From: Myxococcota bacterium
GTDB taxonomy: Bacteria; Myxococcota_A; UBA9160; SMWR01
DNA length: 64,000 nt
Direction of reading: 5' to 3'
Assembly (NCBI GenBank): GCA_022447545.1
Contig: JAKVBI010000024.1
Span: 1-64,000, forward strand
The position numbers were made by a program, and so were the translations under genes. Below, piece after piece: positions 35,752-46,203 of this stretch. Positions within the stretch are counted from its first letter, which is position 1. The number at the start of each line of letters is the position of its first letter. The notes beneath the pieces were generated by a model. It did not search any database and was not told where the DNA came from. It saw only the letters and a program-made list of their open reading frames with translations.

Positions 35752-38355
35752 TTGGCGCATCTCGTGCCCATCCTTCGCGCGTTTGCCATGGCCCTGGGGG
35801 CCATGCTGCTGGTGTTTTCGGGGCTCAGTCTCGAATGGGCGCGCGACTCCGAGTTCCGAGCCGTCCGTGACGTCCACGAGGAACTGTCGGGTTGGGTCGA
35901 ATCGCGTCCGGTGCGGGACCTCTCCAAGCGAGTGAAACTTCCTCTGTTCACCGCCAGGGCCAGCCACCCTTCCGGGGCGACCCTGGCCGGGGGACTCGGA
36001 GCGTTGTTGTTGGGCTCGGCCCTCCTGATCCGACGGCGGGGGCCTGTGCGCGATACGGGAGAAGGCTCCGGTGTCATCGGCTCCGCAACCCGCCCCCCTC
36101 GCAAATTGCGCCGAGAGGTAGCCTCGCTCGCGCGAGGCGGCGAACCCCTGGCCGCTGCGGAGCTCGCCGTCGAGTACCAGTGGATCGACGCCGCGGTTCG
36201 TCACTTCGAAACCGCTGATCTTCCGCTTCGGGCGGCTGAACTGCTCCACGCCGAGGGCCGTCTGGAGGAGGCCACCTCCTTCTATGTACAGGCCGAAGCC
36301 CATGACGTGGCTGCCGGTCTGTTACGGGAGAGGGGAGAATTCGAGCTGGCTGCCGAAAGTCAAATTCAGGCGGGAAACCTCCTGTTGGCAGCGGAGTCGT
36401 TTCTCGAGGCCGGTCGCGATCTTCGCGCAGCGGAGTGTTTCGCCCAGTCTGGCTTTCCCCGAGAGGCCGCCGAGGCCTATGCGAAGTGTGATCGGTGGGA
36501 GGAGGCGGCGCGCTGCGTCGAGGAGTTGATCAATGAGAGCGGGTCCTTGGAACAACGCTCGGAGGCCCAGCGCTCGAAACTCGTCGATCTCCACCGAATG
36601 GCTGGAGCCTTGTTTCGTCGCGCAGGGCTGGAAGCTGATGCCCAGCGAATTCTGACCCGAGCGCGTTGCAACGCCGAGGCAGCTCAGGTGGCCCTGGCTC
36701 GTGGACGCGAGCGCGAGGCGGCAAATCTTCTCCTTGACGCCGGAGATGCGCCGGCCAGCGCTGAAATCCTGAAGCGCTTGGGGGAAACGACCGAAGCCGC
36801 GCGGATCCTCGCAGAACACCTCCGCACCAAGGGTGAATTGGAACGCGCCGGCGGTCTGTTCGAAGAGGCGGGTGATCTGTTGAGCGCAGCGGAGTCGTAC
36901 CGGACCGCGGAGATTCATGCGCGGGCCGCGACCTGCTTTGAGCAGTGTGGGGAGTGGGAGAAGGCTGGCGAGATGTTCCGTCAGGCAGAGGACCTGCCGC
37001 GGGCTGCGGATTGTTTCGAGCGGGCGGAACAGGGGTTTGCAGCGGCCGAGTGTTACGCATTGATGGGAGATCCCGTCGGTGAAGCCGCCATGCTCGACAA
37101 AGCCGGCGAACCCCTACGAGCCGCGAAGATCCTGTGGCGTGAGAAACGGATCGACGAGGCGATTCGGGTGATTCAGTCCGTTGCCGTCGACCATCGGGAT
37201 CGCCTGGGATCCTTGGCTCTGCTGGGAGGGATCTTCCGCGAGGCTGGAAAACCGTCTTTGGCGGTGCGGAAATTGCGTCACGCGCTGTCCGTTGAAGAGG
37301 TCGGGCCCGACAGCGTTCACGCGTTCTATGAGCTCGCTGCGGCCCACGACGAGTGCGACGACGTCGAAGTCGCTGGGGGACTCTACGAGAGAATCCTCGC
37401 CTACGATTATGCGTTCGCAGACGTCGAAGAGAGGCTCGTGGGCGTTCGCGAACGGATCGAGGCCGCCGAGGCTCTCCCTCCCGAGGCGGCCCCTTTCGGG
37501 CGCGGCGGGATGTCTTCGGACTCAGGTTCTGGTCGATATCAGATCTTCGAGACCCTGGGGCGAGGCGGCATGGGCGTCGTCTACGCGGCTCGCGACACGG
37601 TTTTGGACCGCAGCGTCGCTTTTAAGGTGCTTCCGGAATCCTTCGCAGACAATTCGCGGACTCTCCAGAACTTTCTTCGAGAGGCGAAGAGTGCGGCGCG
37701 GCTCAATCACCCGAACATCGTGACCGTATACGATGCGGGTGAGCAGAATGGTGTTTATTACATCGCGATGGAGCACGTCGAGGGCAATACCCTGAAAGAG
37801 ATTGTCGATCATCGCGGTCCGATCTCTCCGACCGGTTTCGTCCATGTAATGACGCACATGTGTGATGCGTTGGCCTATGCTCATGACAAGTTGATCGTCC
37901 ACCGCGACATCAAGACCGCCAACACGATGTGGACGAAGGGCAGGGCTACCAAGATCATGGACTTCGGTCTCGCCAAGGTTTTGGAGGAGTTGAGGAATCA
38001 GACGACGATCGTATCGGGTACGCCCTATTACATGAGTCCCGAACAGACCCTGGGTGATGATGTGGACCACCGGACCGACTTGTATTCCCTGGGGGTCACT
38101 CTGTTTGAACTCGCCACGGGCAGGCTTCCCTTCCGGGAGGGGAACCTTCCCTACCACCACGTCCATACTGCGCCACCCAACCCGATGGATATGCAGCCAG
38201 ACCTTCCTGAGCACATCGCTGCGATCATCCTGCGCTGTCTCGAAAAAGATCCTGGCGATCGTTATCAGTCGGCTCGGGAGATCATCGCAGAACTCAGAAG
38301 TGCGATGGGTGTACAGCCCCCCTCGGACAAAGCGCCGAGCGAGGAGATCGCATAA
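35752..38355 (+). CDS. membrane-anchored Ser/Thr protein kinase with N-terminal helical repeats
   Basis: An 867-residue protein with the kinase at the C terminus. Two hydrophobic segments (about 8-28 and 77-93) are followed by about 450 residues of Ala/Glu/Arg-rich helical repeats (TPR/SEL1-like, about 120-570). The kinase domain (about 595-855) has GRGGMGVVY (603-611), K625, HRDIKTAN (717-724), DFG (737-739) and SPE (762-764), so it should be active. Most bacterial PknB-like kinases have the reverse order (kinase first, membrane and sensor later). TTG 35752 is the longest start; GTG 35764 is possible. It lies between ruvB and lpxC. The repeats may bind partner proteins. Confidence 0.9.
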   Translation: MAHLVPILRAFAMALGAMLLVFSGLSLEWARDSEFRAVRDVHEELSGWVESRPVRDLSKRVKLPLFTARASHPSGATLAGGLGALLLGSALLIRRRGPVRDTGEGSGVIGSATRPPRKLRREVASLARGGEPLAAAELAVEYQWIDAAVRHFETADLPLRAAELLHAEGRLEEATSFYVQAEAHDVAAGLLRERGEFELAAESQIQAGNLLLAAESFLEAGRDLRAAECFAQSGFPREAAEAYAKCDRWEEAARCVEELINESGSLEQRSEAQRSKLVDLHRMAGALFRRAGLEADAQRILTRARCNAEAAQVALARGREREAANLLLDAGDAPASAEILKRLGETTEAARILAEHLRTKGELERAGGLFEEAGDLLSAAESYRTAEIHARAATCFEQCGEWEKAGEMFRQAEDLPRAADCFERAEQGFAAAECYALMGDPVGEAAMLDKAGEPLRAAKILWREKRIDEAIRVIQSVAVDHRDRLGSLALLGGIFREAGKPSLAVRKLRHALSVEEVGPDSVHAFYELAAAHDECDDVEVAGGLYERILAYDYAFADVEERLVGVRERIEAAEALPPEAAPFGRGGMSSDSGSGRYQIFETLGRGGMGVVYAARDTVLDRSVAFKVLPESFADNSRTLQNFLREAKSAARLNHPNIVTVYDAGEQNGVYYIAMEHVEGNTLKEIVDHRGPISPTGFVHVMTHMCDALAYAHDKLIVHRDIKTANTMWTKGRATKIMDFGLAKVLEELRNQTTIVSGTPYYMSPEQTLGDDVDHRTDLYSLGVTLFELATGRLPFREGNLPYHHVHTAPPNPMDMQPDLPEHIAAIILRCLEKDPGDRYQSAREIIAELRSAMGVQPPSDKAPSEEIA

Positions 38356-38420
38356 GCTTCGGCTTCGAGCGTTCGTAAGGCCTAGCCCCGGCGGCGCTCG
38401 GTTCCGGGGGACCTCCCGAC

Positions 38421-39308
38421 ATGGGCCAGAGAACCATCGCCGAAGTGGTTTCCTGCGAAGGGATCGGTCTGCATTCGGGGAAGTTCGCCCGCGTCACCCT
38501 GCTGCCCGCTCCTCCGGAGACGGGTGTTGTGCTGACCCGTGTGGATCGACCCGGAGCGCAGCCGATCGCTCTGCAACCCGGGGTCGTGACCTCCACTCGG
38601 TTCGCCACCAGCTTGGGCAGTGGAGATGACGGCGTGGGAACGGTGGAGCACCTGTTGGCAGCGCTCTATGGCCTCGGTATCGATAATTTGTTCCTGAAAA
38701 TAAGCGGGTCCGAGGTGCCGATACTGGATGGCAGCGCGCGTCCATTCGTTGCACTCCTGCGCGGTGCGGGGGTCGTTGAGCAGAACTGCCCCCGCGCAAG
38801 GTTCCGGGTCACCCGTTCGGTCGAGGTTCGCGACGGAGAGCGGTTCGTTCGCGTCTCTCCTTCCCGCGGCTTGAGGGCTTCCGTTTGTGTGGACTTTCCT
38901 CACCCACGGATCGGTCGGCAGAAGTTCGAGTTCGACCTCGACGATCCGGAATTTTTCGAGCGCGAGATCGCACCCGCGCGAACCTTCGGGTTTCTGGCGG
39001 AAATCGAGGCGATGCGTGCCGAGGGTTTTGCGATCGGTGGATCTCGGGCGAACGCAATCGTTCTCGATGATCACGATGTGCTCAACAGGGACGGTCTGCG
39101 CTGGCCCGACGAGTTTGCACGGCACAAGGCGCTGGATCTGATCGGGGATTTGGCAACCCTGGGGGTGCGGTTGGAAGGACGACTGGAAGTTGAACGTGGT
39201 GGGCACCGGCTCCACCAGGATCTGGTGGCTCAATTGGGGACGATTCTCACGGGGGGTGGGGACGACACCCGCGCCATGCAGTCCGCTCGTGTGGAGCCAG
39301 GACTGTGA
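38421..39308 (+). CDS. lpxC: UDP-3-O-acyl-N-acetylglucosamine deacetylase
   Basis: A 295-residue LpxC, the committed step of lipid A synthesis. It starts QRTIAEVVSCEGIGLHSG, has TVEHLLAAL with zinc ligand H77 and E76, the insert with SEVPILDGSARPF, and DEFARHKALDLIGDL with the second His and Asp ligands, then a late GHRLHQDL with the catalytic-site His. It shows that the cell makes lipid A, hence is a diderm. ATG at 38421. Here it is not part of a division cluster; it follows the kinase gene and precedes pyrK. Confidence 0.96.
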   Translation: MGQRTIAEVVSCEGIGLHSGKFARVTLLPAPPETGVVLTRVDRPGAQPIALQPGVVTSTRFATSLGSGDDGVGTVEHLLAALYGLGIDNLFLKISGSEVPILDGSARPFVALLRGAGVVEQNCPRARFRVTRSVEVRDGERFVRVSPSRGLRASVCVDFPHPRIGRQKFEFDLDDPEFFEREIAPARTFGFLAEIEAMRAEGFAIGGSRANAIVLDDHDVLNRDGLRWPDEFARHKALDLIGDLATLGVRLEGRLEVERGGHRLHQDLVAQLGTILTGGGDDTRAMQSARVEPGL

Positions 39309-39407
39309 CCGCTTGGGGGATCAGCCGTCGGACCGCGAATCTTGTCCCGAACCACTTGCCCCGGGGGCCGGGTTTGATTAGACCTTTCAGCAAGTTAGAG
39401 GGGATCC

Positions 39408-40334
39408 GTGGACCCTCTCAACGGTGCGGGCCGACCCGCAAACCACCCACCACCCCCTGAGCTTTCGAGGTTCCTATTGGCACAATCGCCCGCGGGTCCT
39501 CGCGACATGGCCACCCCCCCCCTGCACCCGCCGATTCGTGCCGATGGGACGGTGGTGGAGGTTCGCCATGAAGGCGGCTCGAATCGCCGCATCTCGCTGC
39601 TCGTGCCGGGATGGCCCGGGTCCGAGCCCGGGCAGTTCGCCATGCTCTCACCCGGCGCGCGGTCTGCGGTTCCGCGCACGGACCCCCTTTTGCCCAGGCC
39701 CATGGCGGTCTTTCGCAGCCAGGCGACCGACGATGGCCACCTCGTCGAGTTTCTGTTCAAGGTGACAGGTCGAGGGACCGCGCTCATGGCCGAGGCGCTG
39801 ACGGGCCAGGTCGTTGGGGTTGTGGGTCCTCTGGGTCGCCCGTTTCCCCGGGTTCCGGAAGCGGGGGCTTGTGTTCTCGTCGGAGGCGGGACCGGGATCG
39901 CCTCCCTCTACGCCTTGGCAATCCGTGAAGCCCCCACGGCCATGCTGCTCTTGGGGGCGGGAAGCCGGGACGATCTGATGGGGGTGGAGGATTTCGAGGC
40001 GGTCGACGACCTCGAAATTCGGATCGCCACCGAGGATGGAAGTCGCGGAGAACAGGGCCTGGTCACGCAACTCCTGGAGCGCGTCCTGGACGAGGCTCAA
40101 AGTCCTCCGCCGACGGTGTTCAGTTGCGGCCCCACCCCCATGATGGCCCGTGTGGCCGAGATCGCGGCCGCGCGTGGAGCGACCTGCTGGGCTTCTCTCG
40201 AGAACAACATGGCTTGCGGATTCGGAGTCTGTCTCGGGTGTGCAGCGCCGATTCGCGCGGGGGGCTACGCGCTGGTCTGCAACACCGGGCCCGTCTTCGA
40301 GGCTTCCACGGTGACCTGGGAGGCGATGCCTTGA
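39408..40334 (+). CDS. pyrK: dihydroorotate dehydrogenase electron transfer subunit
   Basis: A 308-residue PyrK. It has a ferredoxin-reductase-like FAD domain (PRPMAVF with the FAD-binding Arg, TGRGTALMAE), an NAD part (VLVGGGTGIASLYALA, FSCGPTPMM) and a C-terminal [2Fe-2S] loop with four Cys (CGFGVCLGC ... VCNTGP). It passes electrons from the PyrD flavin to NAD+. GTG 39408 has AGAGGGG upstream; the first 33 residues are a poorly conserved extension, so ATG 39507 is an alternative. Coupled to pyrD. Confidence 0.94.
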   Translation: MDPLNGAGRPANHPPPPELSRFLLAQSPAGPRDMATPPLHPPIRADGTVVEVRHEGGSNRRISLLVPGWPGSEPGQFAMLSPGARSAVPRTDPLLPRPMAVFRSQATDDGHLVEFLFKVTGRGTALMAEALTGQVVGVVGPLGRPFPRVPEAGACVLVGGGTGIASLYALAIREAPTAMLLLGAGSRDDLMGVEDFEAVDDLEIRIATEDGSRGEQGLVTQLLERVLDEAQSPPPTVFSCGPTPMMARVAEIAAARGATCWASLENNMACGFGVCLGCAAPIRAGGYALVCNTGPVFEASTVTWEAMP

Positions 40335-40351
40335 CGCCTGATCAGGTCGAC

Positions 40352-41263
40352 ATGACGGTGGATTTGGGGGGCATCGAACTTCGGAATCCGGTTCTGACGG
40401 CCTCGGGGACTTTCGGCTACGGGACCGAGTTTTCGCCCTTCCTGGAGCTCGAAAGCCTCGGGGGATTCGTGGCCAAGAGCCTGACGCTCGAGCCACGAAC
40501 TGGAAATCCTCCCCCCCGGATCGCGGAAGCACCCTCGGGGATGCTCAACGCCATCAGCCTCGAGAATGTCGGTGTTGAAGCATTCATTCGGGAACGTTTG
40601 CCTGCTCTATCCGACGAAGTCACGGTAATTGCCAGTGTCTTTGGCACGGAGATCGAGCTGTACGGCCGTGTGACCGAACGGCTCGACGGGGTCTCCGGAG
40701 TGGCCGGCATCGAGGTCAATGCTTCCTGCCCCCACGTGAAGGCCGGGGGAATCGAGTTCGGACAGGATCCGAAGGCGCTAGCGGCCCTGGTGCGGACGGT
40801 GCGTCAGTCGACGCGTCTTCCAATGCTCGTCAAACTCTCGCCCAACGTTACCAGCATCGCTGAGATGGCCCGGGTGGCCGAGGCCGAGGGGGCCGATGGC
40901 CTGTGCCTCATCAATGCCGTTCAGGCTCTCGACGTGGACGTCGATACCCGACGACCGGTTTTGGCCAATGGTCTGGGAGGACTGTCGGGGCCAGCCATCC
41001 GTCCAATCGCCCTGAGGATGGTCTGGCAGGCAGCCTCGGCGGTCGATCTACCGATCTGCGGAATTGGTGGGATTGCCAGTGCCGAGGATGCGGTGAAATT
41101 CCTACTATGCGGTGCGACGGCCGTCCAGGTCGGTACTGCCAACTATCTCGACCCGGGTGTGGCGGGACAAATCGTCACGGGGATCGCCGAATACGCGGCA
41201 CGGCATGGTTTTGCCCGGATCGCTGATCTGGTGGGTGCACTGGAGACTCCCCAGGGGGGGTGA
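40352..41263 (+). CDS. pyrD: dihydroorotate dehydrogenase, class 1B catalytic subunit
   Basis: A 303-residue FMN enzyme oxidising dihydroorotate to orotate. Motifs: NPVLTASGTFGYG, KSLTLEPRTGNPPPR, NASCPHVKAGG with the active-site Cys of class 1B, VKLSPNV, GGLSGPAIRP and GIGGIASAEDA. I chose ATG 40352 because relatives begin there; TTG 40331, which overlaps the pyrK stop, is an alternative. Together with PyrK it makes the NAD-dependent heterotetramer typical of class 1B. Confidence 0.95.
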   Translation: MTVDLGGIELRNPVLTASGTFGYGTEFSPFLELESLGGFVAKSLTLEPRTGNPPPRIAEAPSGMLNAISLENVGVEAFIRERLPALSDEVTVIASVFGTEIELYGRVTERLDGVSGVAGIEVNASCPHVKAGGIEFGQDPKALAALVRTVRQSTRLPMLVKLSPNVTSIAEMARVAEAEGADGLCLINAVQALDVDVDTRRPVLANGLGGLSGPAIRPIALRMVWQAASAVDLPICGIGGIASAEDAVKFLLCGATAVQVGTANYLDPGVAGQIVTGIAEYAARHGFARIADLVGALETPQGG

Positions 41264-41668
41264 GGTGTCGCCCCGAGTTCTCCGAACGATTGCAGTCTCC
41301 CGGTAATTCAGTTAGTTTACGCGGGCTTAGCTGTTGGATCGCAATTGTTTTGCGGCCATCTCGACGCGGCGGATGCCAAGCCGTGAAGATCGTGACGGGC
41401 TCAGTTCCGAAGACGATTTCGCGGAGGCTGCGCGCTGGAAACGAGGGATGGTGCAATTGGTATGCGATCGGCGCCTGGCAAGTTGGTCTAGGCCGACATG
41501 TGACGTGATGTAGCGATGATCGATGGTTTGGTTGGCGGTTCTCCGCCGGGAAGCAGCCGACGCCGGTAAGGCGCCGCGGTTTCAGGGTGTGGGATTGCCA
41601 GGAGACGCGTTCCGAAGGTTCGCGGGAAGTGGGCGGTTCGTCCGCTTTTTTTTTAAGGCGAATAGTGG
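41264..41668 (+). other. 405-bp leader/intergenic region before rimP
   Basis: It contains no convincing gene. A GGCGG/CCGCC hairpin with a tetraloop lies at 41534-41547 and a terminator-like stem at about 41633-41654. As the rimP-nusA-infB operon starts just after it, the region probably holds the promoter and a regulated leader. I looked for a tRNA, often found at this place in enterobacteria, and saw none. Confidence 0.6.
41631..41654 (+). terminator. terminator-like hairpin with T9 run in the rimP leader
   Basis: GCGG pairs with CCGC around a TTCGT loop (G-U pairs extend the stem), followed directly by nine T (41646-41654), 14 bases upstream of the rimP GTG. It may be an attenuator for the nusA operon. 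NusA is known to control its own operon by termination in other bacteria; that this happens here is inference. Confidence 0.6.
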
Positions 41669-42172
41669 GTGCATCGGGAAATTCCCTCAGAGTTGAGAAC
41701 ACTGATCGATCCCGTCGTCGGAGACGCCGGGCTCGAGTTGGTGGACGTGTTGATCAATCGCGGCAAACAGCCGTGGCAGGTGAGGGTTATCGTCGACACG
41801 CCTCAGAGCGATGGCCGTGTTCCCATCGATCAATGTGCCGAAGTCGCCCGCGAACTCAGCACCAACTTCGACGCTGCCGACCCCATTCCCGTTTCGTATC
41901 AGCTCGAAGTCTCGTCACCCGGATTGGACCGCATTCTGGCCCGACAAAAGGATTTCGAAGCGGCATGTGGCTTCGAAATCAAACTGCAGACCCGCGAACC
42001 CCTCGACGGGAGACGTCGTTTTCGCGGAAAGCTGTTGGCATTCGACGGCGAGATCGCTCGCGTCGAGGTAGAGGGACGCACTGTGGGCATCCCCTTCGAC
42101 GAGGTGGCCAAGGCGAATCTCGTGTACGAGTTCACCCGCTCCGACTTCGCGCCCGAAGTGACATCGGGTTGA
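41669..42172 (+). CDS. rimP: ribosome maturation factor RimP
   Basis: A 167-residue RimP (YhbC), needed for 30S subunit maturation. It shows the N-terminal domain with VVGDAGLELVDV, the VIVDTPQ strand, SYQLEVSSPGLDR (family signature) and the C-terminal SH3-like domain. GTG start at 41669. First gene of the rimP-nusA-infB-ylxP-rbfA-truB cluster. Confidence 0.95.
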   Translation: MHREIPSELRTLIDPVVGDAGLELVDVLINRGKQPWQVRVIVDTPQSDGRVPIDQCAEVARELSTNFDAADPIPVSYQLEVSSPGLDRILARQKDFEAACGFEIKLQTREPLDGRRRFRGKLLAFDGEIARVEVEGRTVGIPFDEVAKANLVYEFTRSDFAPEVTSG

Positions 42173-42191
42173 GGTCGCGGAGGATTCTTCG

Positions 42192-43586
42192 ATGCTCGGT
42201 CTAAAACGCGAAATCGAACAGGTTGCCAAGGACAAGGGAATCGATCGCGACGAGATCATCTCAGCGCTCGAAGAGGCGATGGGGCAGGCGGCGCGTCGCG
42301 AAGGGCAAGATCGCGAAATCGACGCCCGGTACAACGATGAACTCGGCGAGATCGAGTTGTTCGAGTTCCGTGAGGTGGTGGAGAGTGTCACCGACGACGA
42401 GACACAGATCGCCATCGCACGAGCCCAGGAGTTTGATCCCGAAGCCGAGATTGGGGATGAAATCGGCGTGAAGATCGACAGTTCCGGCTTTGGGAGGATC
42501 ATCGCCCAGACCGCGAAGCAGGTGATCATTCAACGCATCCGGGATGCCGAGCGAGACAACGTCTACAACGAATACAAGGATCGTAAAGGCGAGGTGGTCA
42601 ATGGCATCGTCACGCGGTTCGAGAAGGGGTCCATCATCGTGGATCTGGGCCGAGCGGAGGCGGTTCTGCCTCTCAAGGAGCAGATCCCCCGCGAGGTCTA
42701 TCGCGCCAACGATCGTGTTCGCGCCTATGTGATCGATGTCAACAAAGCGACCAAGGGGTCCCAGATCATCCTGTCTCGCGCATGCATCGAGATGCTCACC
42801 AAATTGTTCGAGCAGGAAGTGCCCGAGATGTACGAGGGCATCGTGTCCATTCATTCGGCTGCCCGCGAACCCGGCGGGCGTTCCAAGATCGCGGTGGTCT
42901 CTCGCGACAGTGATGTGGATCCCGTGGGCGCTTGTGTCGGAATGAAGGGGAGCCGGGTTCAATCCGTGGTTCAGGAGCTCCGCGGAGAGCGGATCGACAT
43001 CGTTCCCTGGAGCCCGGATCCGGCTCGCTACGTCTGCTCTGCGCTCTCGCCTGCTCAGGTTTCGAAAGTGATCATCGACGATCGCGAAAAATCCATGGAC
43101 GTAATCGTGCCGGATGACCAACTGTCTCTGGCCATCGGCCGGAAGGGCCAGAACGTTCGCCTGGCCGTTCAGTTGACGGGCTGGAAGATCGACATGAAGA
43201 GCGAGTCGAAGATGCGCGAACTCGCACAGTGGCTCGCGGAGGCCGTATCGGTAGTCGAGGGTTGTGGAGAAGCTGATGCCGAACTGTTGCTACAGCAGGG
43301 GATCACTTCTCTCGAGGATCTCGCGAATTGCCAGGAAGATCTGCTGACGTCGATCCCAGGAATCAACGAAGAGGGAGCCGCCGAGATCAAGGCCAGGTCG
43401 GCGGTACTCGCGGAGCAGAAGCGAGCGGAAGAAGAAGAGGCCGCCCGCCAGGAGGCTTTGCGCGTGGAGCAGGAGCGCGTGGCGGAAAGTGCGGCGTCGA
43501 GTGAGCAGGCGAGTCCAGGTGACGAGTTGGCGCCGGGACTGGGGGAAGAAACGTCCGACTCCCGTGGAGAGTCGGCTGACGCTTGA
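42192..43586 (+). CDS. nusA: transcription termination/antitermination protein NusA
   Basis: A 464-residue NusA. Order: N-terminal RNA polymerase-binding domain (about 1-125), S1 domain with [14 protein letters not shown] (about 134-200), two KH domains with [15 protein letters not shown] and [15 protein letters not shown], one HhH-type C-terminal repeat (about 355-400, [15 protein letters not shown]) and a charged tail rich in Glu/Ala. The second acidic repeat of E. coli NusA is missing, as in many bacteria. ATG at 42192. The ylxR gene that often follows is absent. Confidence 0.97.
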   Translation: MLGLKREIEQVAKDKGIDRDEIISALEEAMGQAARREGQDREIDARYNDELGEIELFEFREVVESVTDDETQIAIARAQEFDPEAEIGDEIGVKIDSSGFGRIIAQTAKQVIIQRIRDAERDNVYNEYKDRKGEVVNGIVTRFEKGSIIVDLGRAEAVLPLKEQIPREVYRANDRVRAYVIDVNKATKGSQIILSRACIEMLTKLFEQEVPEMYEGIVSIHSAAREPGGRSKIAVVSRDSDVDPVGACVGMKGSRVQSVVQELRGERIDIVPWSPDPARYVCSALSPAQVSKVIIDDREKSMDVIVPDDQLSLAIGRKGQNVRLAVQLTGWKIDMKSESKMRELAQWLAEAVSVVEGCGEADAELLLQQGITSLEDLANCQEDLLTSIPGINEEGAAEIKARSAVLAEQKRAEEEEAARQEALRVEQERVAESAASSEQASPGDELAPGLGEETSDSRGESADA

Positions 43587-43659
43587 GGTGCGGTAAGCAC
43601 CTCGGACACCATTGCACCCGAGATGAGATCCCCAAGAGGTGGGCGGTTGAGGCCACCTC
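43585..43659 (+). promoter_or_regulatory. two hairpins between nusA and infB
   Basis: GAGGTGC (43585-43591) pairs with GCACCTC (43597-43603), overlapping the nusA stop; GAGGTGG (43636-43642) pairs with CCACCTC (43653-43659). Both stems are 7 bp. The second lies about 30 bases before the infB ATG and could affect translation start or mRNA processing. Confidence 0.45.
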
Positions 43660-43689
43660 CAGGCGACTCTAAAGCACCCGAAGGACTGG

Positions 43690-46203
43690 ATGGCGAACAT
43701 CAGGGCATACAAGATCGCTGAAGAACTCGGCATCGAGCGGTCGGAGCTGGTCGAAAAAGCATCCTCCGTGGGCATTGCGTTGAAGAGCCCCATGGCAGCA
43801 GTCGACGAAGAGACCGCTGCGCTTCTCCGCGAAAAGCTGGGCGGACCGAAACCGAAGCGGCAGATGACCGAGCAGCGGGTGGAGCGGGCCTCGGGGACTG
43901 CTGTCATTCGCCGGCGCAGAAAAGCGCCGGCTGCGCCCAAGCCTGAAGAGGTTCCCGAGCCGATTGCTGGCGAACCCGAGGAAGCGGCTGCTTTGGTGGA
44001 GGAGGCTGTACCCACCGAAACCAGTGAGTCAGTGGCACCGGTCACTGAGGAGGTCGCCGCCGAGGCGCCCGCTCCGGAGTCCGTTCCCGAGGAGCCGGCG
44101 GCGGAGCCTGAAGAACCCGAAGAGGAGGCGGCGGAACCGACCTCCGAGGAGCCGGCCGAAGAGCCTCAGGCTGAGGAGCCGATCAAGAGACCTGCCGCAG
44201 CCGCGCCTGCACCTTCACCCGGTCCAAGCGGAGACTCGGAAAGGAACGGTGCCAAGCAGCGCAAGTTGGTTCGCGAGGTCGTCAACCTGCGGGAGCAGGA
44301 GAATCTCGCGCGGCAGGCCACGAGTCGTGGGCCCATGCGGCGTCAGGTGACTTTGGCGCCCCGCGCGATCACGTCGCCCCGAAAGCGTCGTCGAGACGCA
44401 GCTCACAAGCCGGCTGCCGTGGAGGCCCCGAAGACGGTCGCTCAGGTCGTCAAAATCGATGGAACCGTCTCGGTTCGTGATCTCGCACGCCTGCTGGGTG
44501 CCAAGGCACCGGAGATTCAGCGCAAGCTGATGGCGTTGGGGACGATGCTCTCGATCAACCAACTGCTCGACTTCGACACGGCCAAGCGCGTGGCGGCGGA
44601 GTTTGGCTACGAGGTTCAGGACGTCGGTTTCAAAGAGGATGCCTTTTTGGAGGTTGCCGAGGAGGAGCAGGAGGAGAGTGAATCTCTCGAAAACCGACCT
44701 CCCGTGATCACTGTGATGGGACACGTCGACCATGGAAAGACGTCTCTCCTCGATGCGCTGAGACGGACCGATGTGGTGTCGGGTGAGGCCGGTGGGATTA
44801 CTCAGCACGTTGGTGCCTATCAAGTCGACGTCGACGGAAAGAAGCTTACGTTCATCGACACGCCAGGCCATGCCGCGTTTACTGCGATGCGAGCTCGAGG
44901 CGCGCAGGTAACCGACATCGTCGTGCTCGTGGTCGCAGCGACAGAGGGCATCATGCCGCAGACGATCGAAGCCATCGATCACTCGACTGCTGCAGGCGTG
45001 CCGATCGTCGTTGCGGTCAACAAGATCGATCTCCCCGGGGCAGACGGCCAACAGCTGCGTCAGCGCCTCATGGAGCACGGTCTGGTCTCCGAGGAGTTCG
45101 GTGGCGAAGTGATTTGCGTCGATGTCTCTGCGACCCAGGGTACGGGCCTCGATCGGTTGCTCGAGATGCTCTCGCTTCAAGCCGAGTTGTTGGAACTTCG
45201 CGCCAACGCCAAGCGACGAGCCAAAGGTGTGGTGTTGGAAGCTCATCTCGACCGAGGGCGGGGACCGGTCGCGACCGTACTGGTCGAGGATGGGACGCTG
45301 CGAAAGGGAGATGTTCTCGTCGTCGGCAGTTCTTCGGGACGCGTGCGGGCCATGGAGGACGAGAATCACAAGCGGGTCAAGGACGCACCGCCTTCCACGC
45401 CGGTTCGATTGATCGGTCTCTCCGAAGTCCCCGAGGCAGGGGAGGCGTTCAACGTCGTCGACAGCGAACGGATCGCTAAGAATATCGTCGACCATCGGCT
45501 CTCCGAACTGCGTAAGGAAGTCGGTGAGTCGCAGCGTCCTGCGGTCAGCCTCGAGGATTTCTTCAGCCAGTCCCAGGGTGAGGGGGTCAAGGAGCTCTCC
45601 CTGGTGGTCAAGGCCGACGTCCAGGGGTCGGTGGAGGCTCTGCGCGAGGCGCTGGGGAAACTCTCGACGGATACGGTGAAGGTGAACGTCCTGCACTCCG
45701 GCGTGGGTGCGATTACGGAGACCGACGTCATGCTCGCCAAAGCGAGCGGCGCGATCATCGTCGCCTTCCACGTTCGCCCCGATCCCGCTGGCCGCAGGGC
45801 CGCCGAGGGTCAGGGGGTGGATGTCCGCGTGTACCAGGTCATCTACGAGGCCACGGAAGACATCACCAATGCAATGATCGGCCTTTTGCCGCCCAAGGTC
45901 ACCGAAGAGTTCCTCGGTCGGGTCGAGGTGCGCGAGACCTTTACGATTCCGAAATCCGGGACCATCGCAGGCTCCTACGTGAGCGAGGGGCTTGTGCGGC
46001 GCGGAACCCAATGCCGCCTGATCCGCGATGGTGTCCAGGTCTATGAGGGCACGATTGGGTCTCTGAAGCGCTTCAAGGACGATGCGCGCGAAGTGGCGAC
46101 CGGTTTCGAGTGTGGAATCGGGATCGAAGGCTACAACGATGTGAAGGTGGGGGACGTGATCGAAGCCTACGTCCTCGAGGAGAAGCCGGCGACGCTCGAA
46201 TGA
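43690..46203 (+). CDS. infB: translation initiation factor IF-2
   Basis: An 837-residue IF-2. The N-terminal domain ([21 protein letters not shown]) is followed by a long Pro/Glu/Ala linker (about 65-185), a basic segment and a second IF2_N domain. The GTPase domain begins with GHVDHGKT at 344-351, with [10 protein letters not shown] (switch I), DTPGHAAF (switch II), NKID and SATQG-type SxxxG. Domains III and IV end at DVIEAY. ATG 43690. The stop overlaps the ylxP ATG. It places initiator tRNA on the 30S subunit. Confidence 0.97.
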   Translation: MANIRAYKIAEELGIERSELVEKASSVGIALKSPMAAVDEETAALLREKLGGPKPKRQMTEQRVERASGTAVIRRRRKAPAAPKPEEVPEPIAGEPEEAAALVEEAVPTETSESVAPVTEEVAAEAPAPESVPEEPAAEPEEPEEEAAEPTSEEPAEEPQAEEPIKRPAAAAPAPSPGPSGDSERNGAKQRKLVREVVNLREQENLARQATSRGPMRRQVTLAPRAITSPRKRRRDAAHKPAAVEAPKTVAQVVKIDGTVSVRDLARLLGAKAPEIQRKLMALGTMLSINQLLDFDTAKRVAAEFGYEVQDVGFKEDAFLEVAEEEQEESESLENRPPVITVMGHVDHGKTSLLDALRRTDVVSGEAGGITQHVGAYQVDVDGKKLTFIDTPGHAAFTAMRARGAQVTDIVVLVVAATEGIMPQTIEAIDHSTAAGVPIVVAVNKIDLPGADGQQLRQRLMEHGLVSEEFGGEVICVDVSATQGTGLDRLLEMLSLQAELLELRANAKRRAKGVVLEAHLDRGRGPVATVLVEDGTLRKGDVLVVGSSSGRVRAMEDENHKRVKDAPPSTPVRLIGLSEVPEAGEAFNVVDSERIAKNIVDHRLSELRKEVGESQRPAVSLEDFFSQSQGEGVKELSLVVKADVQGSVEALREALGKLSTDTVKVNVLHSGVGAITETDVMLAKASGAIIVAFHVRPDPAGRRAAEGQGVDVRVYQVIYEATEDITNAMIGLLPPKVTEEFLGRVEVRETFTIPKSGTIAGSYVSEGLVRRGTQCRLIRDGVQVYEGTIGSLKRFKDDAREVATGFECGIGIEGYNDVKVGDVIEAYVLEEKPATLE

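Noticed and set aside
41264-41668. tRNA gene before rimP
   Set aside because: Short matches to tRNA ends and a GGTTC stretch are present, but no complete cloverleaf can be drawn.
44215-46011. 598-residue frame on the - strand
   Set aside because: Antisense to infB, which has all GTPase motifs.
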